From the NCBI RefSeq assembly GCF_051020985.1, contig NC_135003.1:6255501-6319500 (forward strand): 64,000 nucleotides of DNA. Reading direction: 5' to 3'. Source of the stretch: Nomia melanderi (Eukaryota; Arthropoda; Insecta; Hymenoptera; Halictidae). Positions within the stretch are counted from its first letter, which is position 1. The number at the start of each line of letters is the position of its first letter. A model generated the notes under the pieces. That model had not been told where the DNA came from. It made no database searches and was given only the letters and a program-made list of their open reading frames with translations. The position numbers were made by a program, and so were the translations under genes. Positions 22,701 through 33,455 of the stretch are shown here, in pieces.

Positions 22701-22761
22701 AGGATGTTTTTAGAGAATCATAGAACACCTCGTATACGAGATCGGGATCCTTCTTCGTTAA

Positions 22762-23182
22762 GGCGTAGCTCGAGGGGAAAGAAAAGGCGACAACGGATTT
22801 ATAGCGGGAGTAGCGCGAATCACCGTGAATGTACACAGTATTGTAGAAGGGGATGCTTTACAGGTATACAAGCAACTGATGGGCGACGCCGCGACTTCGA
22901 AGACGCGACAAGAAACCGTTGTAACGTCGACACCAACGACGGTGTCGGGGTCCAAGCGAGCGTTCGCCGAACAACTGAGGGAGGAAATGGAGATTTATCT
23001 CAACGAGCGGTTTTCGGCGCGCTCTTTCGCAACACGTGCCGCTAATTTAATGGGAATATCCGAAGAGCGAGGGTTCTACCATGTTTCTCGAAGGAAATTC
23101 GGCACCCTTCGCTGGGAACTACGAGATTACGCGAGAATTCATGAAGGATGCTGGCAGATTATAGAACATGATTCTACCAGGT
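22762..23182 (+). CDS. Candidate exon, product unknown
   Basis: This frame is open for about 140 codons between the stop TAA at 22759-22761 and a strong splice donor, CAG/GTAAGA, whose G is at 23183; the frame stops at once beyond it. A start could be ATG at 22879, or the exon could begin at an upstream AG, for example 22767-22768 after a weak pyrimidine tract. The translation contains FAEQLREEMEIYLNERF, which is charged and probably helical, and then FYHVSRRKFGTLRWELRDYA and a Trp/Cys-containing end. I recognise no family. The frame overlapping on the same strand (22704-23045) is Arg-rich and looks like its shadow. The region is also an ordinary CpG-rich island with the usual flank skew, so an open frame by chance remains quite possible. 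Confidence 0.35.
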
Positions 23183-23560
23183 AAGAATATTTTTCTTATT
23201 GTTGTTCGTGTTTTGTCGGTTTTCTATGTAGAAGTATTAATATGAATAATATTGATGATAAATAAATGTATTACTATTTGTGGTGTCTACTGTTTAGTTT
23301 CGTTGTGTGAAGATTGACGAATGTTTTTAGACGAAAAACATTTTCTATGGAAGCAGAAAATGTGATGAAATAAAATTTCGTAAATTGGAATTGTTTTTGG
23401 GTATGTATGAAACTTTGTTATGTGATTTGTATGTTATAAATGTAATGACAAAAGCAAAAACCAAAACAAAAACAACAACATACTTTTATATCCTAACTAT
23501 ACTACCATAAAAAATATATAAAAAAGTAACAAATTACCACCATTAAATGGCCCTTCAACG
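23183..23560. other. T/G-rich then C/A-rich spacer
   Basis: T/G-rich immediately after the putative donor, AT-rich in the middle, C/A-rich from about 23450. If the exon is real, this is the start of its intron. No branch point or acceptor can be assigned. Confidence 0.4.
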
Positions 23561-24060
23561 CAAACACCAATTCCCCCTGAAATCCACCTGAAACGGCTCA
23601 AACATTCGAACTCTCCGAAGCACGCGGCTACTCGAGCAAGAAAGTACCATCGAAAAAGCATTCCTAAAGAGGACGCACAAGGGTTCCGAAGGCTCGCAAT
23701 GCTAAAGCGTGGAAAAACGCTTAACGGCTTTCGCTTTTCTGCCTTCCCCTGCAACGACGCGTGGATCTCCGCCACGGAACCGTTACTCCCGCGAAGATCA
23801 ACGTTCCTCAGACCCAGGAGGGCCCCGAGCCATCGAAACGTCGCCTCCGACCTCCCGTGGATCCATCAGCAACGCAATATCTCGCGTGCTCGATCGTCGC
23901 GCGAGTCTTCAGGAATTTACAACAGAAATTTTTATTTGCTCGCTGCTGCTGCTGCTGCTGGCAACTATATAGGTTCTGTTGGATTAATTGTCTTTATCGA
24001 TGGGAAAGGAAATTATTTACGACTTGCATTTTGAATATCGATTTACGTTAGACATAAATG
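23560..24060. other. GC-rich island 23 with (CTG)6
   Basis: CpG-rich island with a perfect (CTG)6 at 23943-23960. Three overlapping + frames cover it in all three phases, so none is favoured. Confidence 0.45.
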
Positions 24061-24380
24061 CTGCGGAAGTGTTCGAAGGAATGAGGAAAGTAATTGTCTT
24101 TGAATAAGTTACAGCGGAAATTATATGTAATTTGATTTGTTTGAGAATTAATTCGTGTGAAAAAGAATGTTATATGAGTGTTTGAGAAATTATAGAAAGT
24201 ACTGTATCAGTTTTAAATAAACAATTATGTTAAATGAACAAATAGCCATTTTTAACTCTCTAAACACCACTTCCCTCTAAAAACTCCGTCTAGAAACGAA
24301 AAAAAGGAGGAAAACTTCAAAAGAATCTCTGAAAGACTTCACTCAAACGACTAAACTTCGCCCCCCAAAAAAACCCTTTC
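24060..24380. other. AT-rich spacer
   Basis: G-rich to about 24180, then A-rich, then C/A-rich before the next island. No gene seen. Confidence 0.4.
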
Positions 24381-24950
24381 AAAAATTGCCCGCGCCCAGA
24401 AAACTGTCCGAAATTCACCGAAAAAAATGTTCCATGGGAACACGAATGGGTTCTGTTGGGGAGGGCAATCTGACAATAACCGGCGCGGAAGAAGAACAAA
24501 GGCCGGGAACGGACTTATTCACGCGTCCCCGAGCTTTTCATAAAGAGTCCTTCCTCCACCCTTTCCTCGCGGGCCGAAAAATATTACGCGGTAGCCGCAT
24601 GTCCGTCAGTTCCGTCGCGGGTCGCGCGGCGTTGAATTAAAACGTAATTTCGCGGCGGCGACGGACAAAGAAAGGATCTCGGCGGGACAAAGGGGGAAGA
24701 AAAAGGGCAATGACGACAATGACGGTGGCGGCGGCGATGGTAGTGGGAACGTGGAAACTCCGGGAAATGGAAAAGCGTCGCGAAACGGAACATTATACAT
24801 ACAAATAGCGGCCGTTAATAGACGCGGCACGCCGGGGACCCCGCGACGCGGAAATGTCACTATCCCGGTTATCCAAATGTTTGCCCTCTTTACCGTGTCA
24901 CGCGTCGACCCTTTACCCGCGGCGCCCCCAAACGGAGATTAATTTGAACC
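24380..24950. other. GC-rich island 24
   Basis: CpG-dense, with GGTGGCGGCGGCGATGG near 24725. Minus- and plus-strand frames overlap and reflect triplet-rich composition. The right flank is among the most G/T-skewed in the window: 24961-25020 has 16 G and 3 C. Confidence 0.5.
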
Positions 24951-25620
24951 TTCTTTTTGTTTGTTCATTTTTTTGTTTTCTTGTAGTTGTTTTGGTGGAG
25001 GGGAGTTTACGGATTTTTATTTTGGTTTAATGGTTTAACGATGGGGAATTTCGATGTCGTTAAGGGATTTAGAGGTTAGGTTGTTGGATATGAAAGTTAG
25101 TGAAGTTTTTGATAATAGATTTGGTTATTTAGAGGGAAAGTGTATGATTATACTAAAGACTATTTCGAGTTTTGAGATATTTAGTGTTAGTTTTGATGGA
25201 TTTGTTGCTTTGGGGGTAAAAATGGGATGCTTCAGAATAGTGGGAAACATTTGAATTTGAAACGAATAATGATTGATTATATGAAATGTCGAGTTAACTT
25301 CAGAATCAGTTCCATTCTATTTATATTCTATGCATTCTACACTGACCTAAAATTCTAATTGGCTCGCTTTTCAGTAGATTCTTATGCAAGTTGACTTTAG
25401 GTATTACTGTTCAAACAGTGTCTACAAGAAACTAGTCATTCCAATTTCTATCCTAGAACTTGATTCACAAAAATATTTCTTATACCTAACATACCAAGAA
25501 ATATTGTAAACACACAAACATTCAAAAATCACTAGTAACTAATCAACACATAGCAACATTAACAAAATATCCCAGTCCCTAATTCACAATCAATAAGATC
25601 ATTCAATACAATCATTCCAC
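24950..25620. other. Long spacer, G/T-rich then C/A-rich
   Basis: G/T-rich from 24950 to about 25250, then AT-rich, then C/A-rich; 25561-25620 has 17 C and 2 G. A 66-codon frame at 25054 is Val/Leu/Phe-rich from composition. Confidence 0.5.
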
Positions 25621-26110
25621 AAAGATCTTTCAGCGTAGGAAGGTCCTCACGATAATTCGTTTCGCGAGAGATAGCCGTGGAAAACCTCTCGTTCTTCCGG
25701 CCAGTCTTTTATCTTTTAGCAAGGAAAGCTTGCGGATTGATTAACTACCATTTCCGAAGACGGCGGTGGCGGCGGCGAACGGAGATTTATCGTCCCTCTT
25801 ATACATTGTAAAGCGAAACGCGTCTGGGCACAATTACACGGCCGGGCTTAGTCTCACGGTAATAAACCATACTTTGTATTACCTAAGCTCAAGAATCCGG
25901 CGCGGGATCGTGACGATAAGCCTGATTTACGGACGTTACGCGGCCCATCGAAGGCGGCGGGCACGGTCGCGTTCCGCGACGATTTTCATTCGCTCGGAAT
26001 ACGGTTCCGCGGATACTCTGATATCGAGCCGTAACGTCGCGTCGCGTCGGAACTCGAGGATCGTGATCTTGACGCTTGACAAATGGACTGTTCGGTCGTT
26101 GAATCAGATT
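25620..26110. other. GC-rich island 25
   Basis: CpG-dense with GGCGGTGGCGGCGGCG near 25760. The 121-codon + frame (25766-26131) starts MAAANGDLSSLLY and is then Arg/Ser-rich. I cannot match it and do not call it a gene. Confidence 0.4.
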
Positions 26111-26221
26111 TATTGCAGTTTTTTCTTTTGATTCTTTTATTGGGAATTTTGATCTGTTTCCGTTAGCTTTCTTGTTCTGCCTTTTTAAGGAATTGGAAGT
26201 TTGCTGTAATTGCTTAGTTTT

Positions 26222-26475
26222 GAAATTTATTTCTGTGGTATTAAGTATTAGTGTTATTGAATAGTAGTAATATTGAACATGGTTAATATTAATATCGAAT
26301 AGTGTTGATATTAAGTATTATTATTATTGTATACTATTAATATCAACTACTGTTAATATCGAAAATTACTAATATCCAATACTACTAATATTAAATGATA
26401 TTAATATCAAGTACTATTAGTACTAAATACTGTTAATATTAAATACTATCAATATAAAATACTACTAACATCAAC
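26222..26475 (+). repeat. 16-bp AT-rich minisatellite
   Basis: The consensus is close to ATACTATTAATATCAA. From 26331 to 26474 nine copies keep an exact 16-bp phase (26331, 26347, ... 26459), with diverged copies back to about 26222. The unit can also be seen as two 8-mers. Confidence 0.8.
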
Positions 26476-27170
26476 ATCCATTAACCTCAAATTTTCAACT
26501 CCCCATATTGTTCCATATTTCACAACCGCTGCCCAACTAATATCCGAGTAAACAAAAACCCAGGAAGCACAAAAATTCATCAAGATTCAGCACCCAATTT
26601 AAAATTTCAATGTCCCTTCGCCGAAGCAACTCAGCCTCCTGTATATTACATTCTCATGATCCCGTGTCGTGTACGGATAAACGAGCAAGTAGACAGCTTT
26701 TAATCAAATACTTTGGAGATTGCATTATCGATCCCCGTTCCCGTATTCCCGTAACTCAGTGTGTCACGGCTTGTCCCGGATGCCGATGTACACAGGCTGC
26801 TGCCTAGAAGGAGCTTGATTTCCTCGTTTTTGCCCGCGTGTAGCTAGGAAAATAGAGGCGGAGGCGAGATAATAGCGGCAACAACGGCGGCGGAGGCAAG
26901 GTTTCGGGATCAGGGGATTTCCCCTGGTAAATTAAGGCCTCCAGCCAGCTACGGCGCGCAACGAGATCGAACCCTTGAGCAAACATCGGGACTCTTGGCT
27001 ACGATACTGGCACGCCTGACGTGGTTTCGATAGCCCGGTTACGCTTTCCCTCACGCTTGATCGGCTGCCTTTGTACTTACGCTGTTCGATTTTATCGTGT
27101 TCCTCTGTTTTCCTTCTTACCCCTTTTGTCCGTTTATTTATACGCGACTTTGCCCGCATTTAAGTTATCA
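26475..27170. other. C/A-rich flank and GC-rich island 26
   Basis: C/A-rich at 26475-26590, then a CpG-containing island to about 27165 with GGCGGCGGAGGC near 26885. No protein-like frame. Confidence 0.4.
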
Positions 27171-27530
27171 GGCATCGCAAAAAGTATAGGGCTACAGTGA
27201 CATATTGGGTTGATGTTAGATCTTTGCTAGCAACTGAGTTTGGTCGAGACACTATTACTGTACTGTGCTTGTGATCCTAATGGAGTATTTTGATTACACT
27301 TGTTTCATTGTTTAGAGTTTGAAACCCTTTGTTTCCGAAGCTGAAAAATGAATGATTTTGGTTTATAATATTATAGTCGTTTATCAAAAATATGCTTATT
27401 TTATTTTCAATTTGTCAAAGTTATAAGCCACGGAACACTAGTTATTAATCCGTATGTAAGCAACTAGATACCCAAACAGCCATTTTGAAATTGCCAACCA
27501 TACATTTTGTTACGCTCTCAATTTTGTGAA
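27170..27530. other. T/G-rich spacer
   Basis: T/G-rich to about 27420, then AT-rich. No gene seen. Confidence 0.35.
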
Positions 27531-27534
27531 CACT

Positions 27535-27635
27535 ATCTTATGAATATTTGCTTTGAAATTAAAAAAATATACGTAAGGATATTGCAACATTAAAGTTTGA
27601 ACAAACGCAAAAATTTTGATTGCGGAGATGAAGGG
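27535..27635 (+). mobile_element. Dispersed repeat family C, copy 1
   Basis: ATATTGCAACATTAAAGTTT here matches GTATTGTAACACTAAAATTT at about 38089, with similar TTTGCTT/GTGCTT and ACGTAAG/GCATAAAG sequence just upstream in both. It is an old, short fragment with no coding content. Confidence 0.45.
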
Positions 27636-28080
27636 GCACCCCATTATTCCATGTATGAATAAAAATCTATAGTCGATTAATCAAAATTTCAACAGGAAAA
27701 AGAAGCAAGTTTCCAATGGCGATTAGAAAAGAACGAAATATCAAGAAAAGTAGTTGAACATTTTCAGGACTGCGCTTTTCTCTGGGCTGGAGTCGAACGC
27801 TCCAGATGTAGGAAACGGCGTCCATAATAATGGGCTGGGTACACGGTCTGGGCTTATTAAAGAAAAATATCAATCCGCTGTCGTCTGCAGTCTCGGCGAA
27901 CGATTCCGCCCGGAAGCGGCGATCCTGCACGGAGGATGCTAGAAGGATACTAATGGCCGCCGGTAACCGCCACTGGCAGGCGAACCGACCACCGCTACGA
28001 AATTTTCTGAGGAAAATGGTGTCGACCATTAGCCATCGAACATATTGGAAACGGTATATCGAAATTTTGTGAAAGGGAAT
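27635..28080. other. GC-rich island 27 with left spacer
   Basis: AT-rich to about 27760, then a CpG-rich island to about 28060 with frames on both strands (120-codon minus, 62- and 80-codon plus). Opposing frames over the same bases argue for chance. Confidence 0.4.
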
Positions 28081-28159
28081 ATGGTTTTCTAGGTATAAAT
28101 GTGCTTGGTTACTGTCTTAGTAATTTCCAGTGACCACAAAATATTTTATTACATATAAT

Positions 28160-28470
28160 AGACATTTTAGGGGATGATTCTATGAGCTAAAATAAAAGGA
28201 AAATCACGACTAACGAAATCACGATTTCAGCGTCGTTTTTCAGTTATTTTAGATTGAAAATCTCTGTGAAACGTGACCAGTCAACGACAGCGCACGCGAG
28301 GCAGGTCAGAGTGTGGTCAGTGGCGTAGTATATAAGGGGCAAAGATTTGACTTGCAACTTGTTATTTATAGGTTTTTGATTTGTTTTGTGCTTGAATGTT
28401 TTATTTTTGAAGTGGAGATGTTTTTGTAATAACAATGTTAACAATTATCATTGTAATATGACCATTACTA
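28160..28470 (+). mobile_element. Possible dispersed element with TATA-like site
   Basis: A roughly 300-bp segment that differs from its surroundings. It has GGGGATGATTCTATGAGC at the left, AAAATCACGACTAACG, the palindromic AGATTTTCAATCT-type word AGATTGAAAATCT, a GC-rich middle with GTCAGTGGCGTAG, then TATATAAGGGGC. The layout recalls dispersed non-coding repeats I have seen in hymenopteran genomes. That recollection is unverified, and no terminal repeats or target duplication are evident. Confidence 0.35.
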
Positions 28471-29520
28471 TTATTGTAAATTAACGATAAAGTTACTTTT
28501 GCAAACAAAGTCGCATAATATATTGCAAAATTGTATTGTTATGTATATAACACAAACTTATTATAATTATTACGATATTAAATAATATTAACATTCTATT
28601 TAAAAAATATCCAAAACATTCGCAATGTTTTTTTTATTTAAACCTTTTCTGTTTTCTAAAAAAGCTGTCCATTAACAAATCAACAATTTCTCTCGTGAAA
28701 TATAGTCAACGCTATCAAACTCCGAGTGCAACGTTCTCTGCTCGCTATCCGATACGTTTTCTCGTCCCGGTTTTGTATTTCCGGTCCGCGAATGCCACGC
28801 GCAGTGCAACGCACACGTGCACAGGAACAATCAACCTTGCCGTATATGTATCCGGTGTACGTTTCCGTTTCCGAGCGTCCAAACAAGAATCACATTCGCA
28901 TTGTTACAACGTTTTTAATATATTACATTTCCCTTTTCCTTTTCTAGTCGGTACATCTTAGAATTAATTGATTTAACATTTCCTTGACAAAATTCGGGTT
29001 GCTTCCAATATTTCTTAGACCCTTTTCTAAACGACACCCGGTAGCAACGTCTATTACTAAATATCCGCAAAAGTTCTTTTCAATTTAGGTAAACTATTTT
29101 TAGAACCTTTAAAGTAAACAATATTACACTTTCAGGGAAATGTTGGCATATTGAGAATGTGTTACCAACAACAATGGAAATTATTTAATCAGTTAATATA
29201 AAATATGATTTTTTTCAATTTTACCCGAACTCTTATATTTAATCGCTTATTTCAATAATATAGTACCAGATTCGCCCCAAAATATCAGAGGTTAGCAAAT
29301 ATAACTATCATTATATTTATTTGATTTGAAGTTACTGTTCTAGTATCAATTTTTAATAATTAAAGTAAATGTAAATATAAGTCAAGCATAGAATTTCTTT
29401 TCTAGTGAATTATATATTTCTGTACCACATTATTATTTTTATTCTTCTTATTATTTTCTAATAATAAAATAAATTATAGAAGAACAGACTAAATCGACAA
29501 GAACTTTTGTAGGTATCTAA
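28470..29520. other. AT spacer, island 28 (28680-28960) and AT spacer
   Basis: A moderate CpG-containing island at 28680-28910 carries overlapping frames in three phases, none recognised. From 28960 to 29520 the DNA is AT-rich without clear repeats. Confidence 0.4.
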
Positions 29521-29831
29521 TAGTAACCCTAGGTAAGTGTGTTTTTGAGGGTGGATCGCCTTCTGACGTCGACCCGATGATATCGGGGACGAAAATGGCC
29601 GCTGGGTCCTTTTGTCGACGACGTCTGCCCGCCAGAGAGAGGGGAGGGGGGAGAGAGAGAGAGAGAGAAACATGCTCCTGACAGGTATGTAGGTCACCGA
29701 TGTCCTAGCCTATTGTGGACCGATCGCCTTTTGTAGGGCTCGCGTTCTCGGACCAGGTTGAATCGAAACGGGACCTCGAGGTATATATTTTGGAACTGAC
29801 GTGTATTCTTGTGTTAAAGCTTCGATACTCA
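29520..29831. other. GC-rich island 29 with GA repeat
   Basis: CpG-containing island with CTGACGTCGAC near 29566, the inverted repeat CCCGAT-GAT-ATCGGG at 29574-29588, and a G-rich run leading into (GA)9 at 29651-29668. Confidence 0.5.
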
Positions 29832-30176
29832 TTTCAGTGGAATTATTTTCCTTTTTATCACTGGCATTTTGGAATTCTGCATTTTCTGTTATTTAATGTT
29901 ATAATTTGTTTATTTGTTAGATATTTGCTGAAACTTTTGATATCTAGTTTGATGGAACTATTTTTCTTTTTACTACTGGTATTTTAGAATTCAGCACGTA
30001 ATATTTTTGAATATTTCTGTTTTTTTGTTTATTAGATATTTACTAAAATCTTTAATATTTATTTTGGTGGCACTATTTCTCTTTTTACTATTGTCATTCT
30101 AGAATTCTAAATCTGGTATTAGTCAATGTTTCTGTTTGTCCCTTTTGTAGATACTCGTTGGTTAGGATGTTTTTCC
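29831..30176 (+). repeat. 115-bp tandem repeat, three copies
   Basis: The words TGGAATTA, TGGAACTA and TGGCACTA occur at 29838, 29953 and 30068, exactly 115 bp apart. Each is followed by TTCTTTTTACTA-like sequence, GGTATTTTAGAATTC-like sequence and TTAGATATTTACT-like sequence in the same order. Identity is roughly 70-80 percent by eye. Confidence 0.8.
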
Positions 30177-30470
30177 TTTGTGCAGAGATAAAAGAGATTA
30201 AGTGATTTATCTTCTAGAAGTTTTAAGTCTTAAGTCCTTTTAAAGCTTTCGGGGGTTAATACACAGGAAGCTTGATAAAGTGGAGGAAGAATAATGAAAA
30301 ATGGGTTGGATGTAAATAATGTTAGCTGTTAGTAAACTGTTCAGGGCTTTTTGAGGTTTTATTTTTGTTCTGTGGATAAGTAACAGATATTTTAACGCTT
30401 GAATGAATGTGACTGGTTCTTAATTTCTTATTTTATTTCCTGTTGTAATAAATGCTTCTCGCATTGAAGA
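30176..30470. other. T/G-rich spacer
   Basis: T/G-rich and A-rich DNA with no gene, fold or tandem repeat seen. Confidence 0.35.
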
Positions 30471-30830
30471 GAATCAATGAGCAGAGAATGAAGCTCTGAT
30501 AAAAGCTCAGCGGTAAGTACGACGTTGCGTAATAGAATGCCACGCGGAACCACGACGCTGCTATTGCGGTCATCGTGTCGTCATTGAATCGCAACAATGG
30601 CCACCAGAGTAAAAAGCGGTGCGCGTGTAATCACCGTGCCGGAGAGTATCGCTTCGCGGAGTCACGGTGAAATGGCCATTGATTCGTCATTCATACGCTT
30701 TCGTGATGGCGTCTCACTTTTACGCACACTGTGTCTTTTCATTAGAACTGTCCAGTATGTCGCCATTTTTATAACACTTAAATGCCTTGTGCTTAGTCGT
30801 GATGCCGTTTTTTCTGCTTAATTTTTTCGT
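30470..30830. other. GC-rich island 30
   Basis: CpG-containing island with a GCGGTAAGTACG donor-like word near 30510. A 74-codon + frame at 30597 is unrecognised. No matching acceptor or protein signal supports splicing. Confidence 0.35.
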
Positions 30831-31200
30831 TTGGAAATGCGAAGTAGATGAAGAATTCGTAACACTGCATTAAATTTATTCGGATTAATTGAAAGTAGTA
30901 ATTTAAAAAAATTGAGTGTAGTTATAGAAATTTTCAAATATTCAACTATTTAACTATTCTATTCAACTATTCAACCATTTAACTTTCAAATTCAAATCTC
31001 AAGTTCCAAATACACAACAAATTATACCAAAATAAACATATCAGTGGCACTAAACTTACAACCTAATTAGTACATAAATAACTCAGAACATATCAACAAA
31101 TCTAAATGCACTCGAACAGAACGATTCGAATCAACTAATTGACAGCGCACAACGTTCTAATAACTACAGTTTCACATAGTCCGCGTGCGAAATTCGAATA
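30830..31200. repeat. AT-rich spacer with 8-bp periodic TTCAACTA block
   Basis: At about 30935-31015 the sequence reads as 8-mers (TATTCAAC, TATTTAAC, TATTCTAT, TCAACTAT). The rest is A/C-rich and leads into island 31. Confidence 0.5.
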
Positions 31201-31910
31201 AAAATGGTATACAGAAACAAGAAAGAAACATTATTAACGGCCATAAATTTTTATTACAAACCAACAATTTCGCTTAATTATACACTTTAACACTGTAACA
31301 CCGTCGAGCAATAAATTCGTAAACGGTGCAGCATAGATCCCCCCTGTCCCTCAATCTCGATCTCGATTTCTCGCGCAATGGTCAATGGAGGCCAATTAAC
31401 TGGGCGGCCGTGGGGTCTGGCGCGAGATAATCGTTATAAAAAAGCGAAATTGCATTAATTAAGACCCGTTTCTTCGCCGGGGATGCATAAATTCGCGGGG
31501 CCTGTTGTAACGGTTCAACCTTGGCGTTGTTGCGCAACGCGTCGTTCGCTCATTTTGTTTCGCAGGGGCCCTCCGTTTATTATGCAATTCGGGTAACGCG
31601 GTTTAAATAATAGCGGTTCACCTTTTAGAAAGCGTCCGCGGCGTTTATGCAACGCGATCACGCGGGAATGTCGACCTGTTGCCTCCTTTAACGTTTTCTT
31701 CTTCTTTTCTTCTTTTCCATCTTTTTTTTTCGTTCTTCGTTTCTGTCTTTTTTACGATCAGCGACGAAAACTGCGTCGTCGCGGACGGGTGCCCTTTAAA
31801 AGTGGCGCCCCGAACCGTCTCGATGAAAGTGAAACGAAGCGCCGCGAAAAAATGGCCCATATTGAACGAGCGTGACGGTGTTTTATAATTCACCGCCAAT
31901 TTTGGAAGAT
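31200..31910. promoter_or_regulatory. GC-rich island 31, enhancer-like
   Basis: One of the larger islands. It mixes CpG-rich DNA with homeodomain-type cores: CCAATTAACTG, GCATTAATTAAG, GCATAAATTCG and GTTTATTATGC. The AT cores sit inside GC-rich sequence, a layout common in conserved developmental enhancers of insects. Coding frames at 31645-31899 are opposite-strand pairs and not convincing. Confidence 0.35.
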
Positions 31911-32400
31911 TTATGTAATTAGCATGTGTGTCCGTTGCAGTTTGAGAAAGGAGATGAATGGAATACTTTAGAGGCCAGTTGTTGGTACTTTTGAGAGTTG
32001 GGATGTGATTGATTTTTGGTGTTTGAGAAGATATTAGAAAATTATATAGAAATGAACGAGTAAATAATGAATTCGGCTGTCAGCAATATTGTTTGACAAA
32101 ATATTTATAAAATAAATAAAAAATGGTACTAAATTGATTTACTAGTGATTAGATGCATTACAATTTATAGCAAACACATCCAAACAAATCCTAGCACAAT
32201 AAAGAAACGTTTCAAGTCCGCCATATAAATATAGAACCTTCAACCCCTAAAACATTTTATTTATTTTATTTTTCAAGATCCAAAAAAAAGAATAAATTCC
32301 AATTTTTCAAAAAACTTAGTTCATTACAACTCCTATAGCCAAAAAGAACTCAAAAAACAATTGAAAAGTATTTTCAAAAAATGATCATCCTCTAATCAAC
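31910..32400. other. AT-rich spacer
   Basis: G/T-rich to about 32020, then AT-rich, then A/C-rich before the island. No gene seen. Confidence 0.4.
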
Positions 32401-33200
32401 GCAGTATTGTTCTTACCCCCATACACAGTGGAAGCTACGAGGGTCACGCACCCGAGGGTACCAAAAAGGAAGGAAAGGTGAAAAAGGTAGAAAGCCAGAA
32501 AAAGGAGAACAAAACGCGGAAAATTAATGCGGCGGTCGAATTCGGCCGTTCTAACCGGAATACATTACCGATACCGCAGATATATGGGCCGATTTCGAAT
32601 CAGCCGTTGCTCGAACGATCCGATAAGTTTCGCAGTTGAATCCGCGAAGTTAAGCGGATTGGGGGGTGGGCCGGGAAAGGATTGCCGCGCCGCGCCACGC
32701 CACCCCTAACTTTCGGGCCCGTCGAGCTCAATCTGTAATCCGATATCGATTGAATTCCCCTTCGATTTTGCTTTTTTTCCCTGTCCTTCCCCTCTCTAGC
32801 TGTTTTTTTCTCTCCCTCTCTCTCACTCAGCTTGATCGTCGTTTCTCTTTTCCACCCTTGGACCCAAGCGATCCTTTTTTTTTCTTCCCCTCTGTTCGGT
32901 TGAACGACCCCGGCTTCCGTCGCGCGACACACGGGAACCTAGGCTAACTGGCTGGCTAGCTAGCTAGCAGACTACAGGTGCTTCTCCGCTGCGATCGTTG
33001 AAATCGAATTGTACGAGTGACGGAGCACGCCAGTCCACGAATTAATTAACGGTCGAGACAGCTGATCGAGGAAGACTTTTCTGGAGGGAGACTTTACGGG
33101 GATTCTGGATTCTAGGATTCTTCTTATGACCCTGTGAGTTAAGTGTTTAGGAGATGTTTTGAGTGGTGTTTTGGGGGGTTTGAGTATAGATCCTGTGGAA
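32400..33200. other. GC-rich island 32 with pyrimidine run and (GCTA) repeat
   Basis: CpG-rich with a pyrimidine-rich stretch at 32760-32900. A short (GCTA)3 array lies at 32955-32968 after GGCTAACTGGCTG. A 110-codon minus frame and a 93-codon plus frame lie opposite each other, so neither is favoured. The right flank at 33120-33190 is G/T-rich. Confidence 0.45.
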
Positions 33201-33455
33201 TATTTTAATATATTTAAATATTGAAATTTTCGAATTATCGAACTTAAAAGTTGGAACATTCAAATCTCAAAGTTTTAGCTTTAAACAAAAACTTTCACGG
33301 TTTCAGCTTTCAACTTTTAACTGTCAAGATTCAACTTCCAAATATTCAAGTTTCAAAGTTTCAATTTTCTACTTCAAACTTTCATATTTGAATTTTGAAT
33401 TTTCAACTTATGACTATTCGAATTTCAAATTTCAAATATAAAATTTAAAATCTTT
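33201..33455 (+). repeat. 8-bp periodic TTTCAACT/TTTCAAAT block
   Basis: Reads for about 250 bp as consecutive 8-mers such as AGCTTTCA, ACTTTTAA, TCAAAGTT, AACTTTCA, TTTTGAAT and TTTCAACT. The unit drifts but the 8-bp phase largely holds. Confidence 0.6.

Noticed and set aside
22704..23045. 113-codon + frame overlapping the candidate exon
   Set aside because: Arg-rich and out of phase with the frame that ends at the splice donor; it looks like a shadow.
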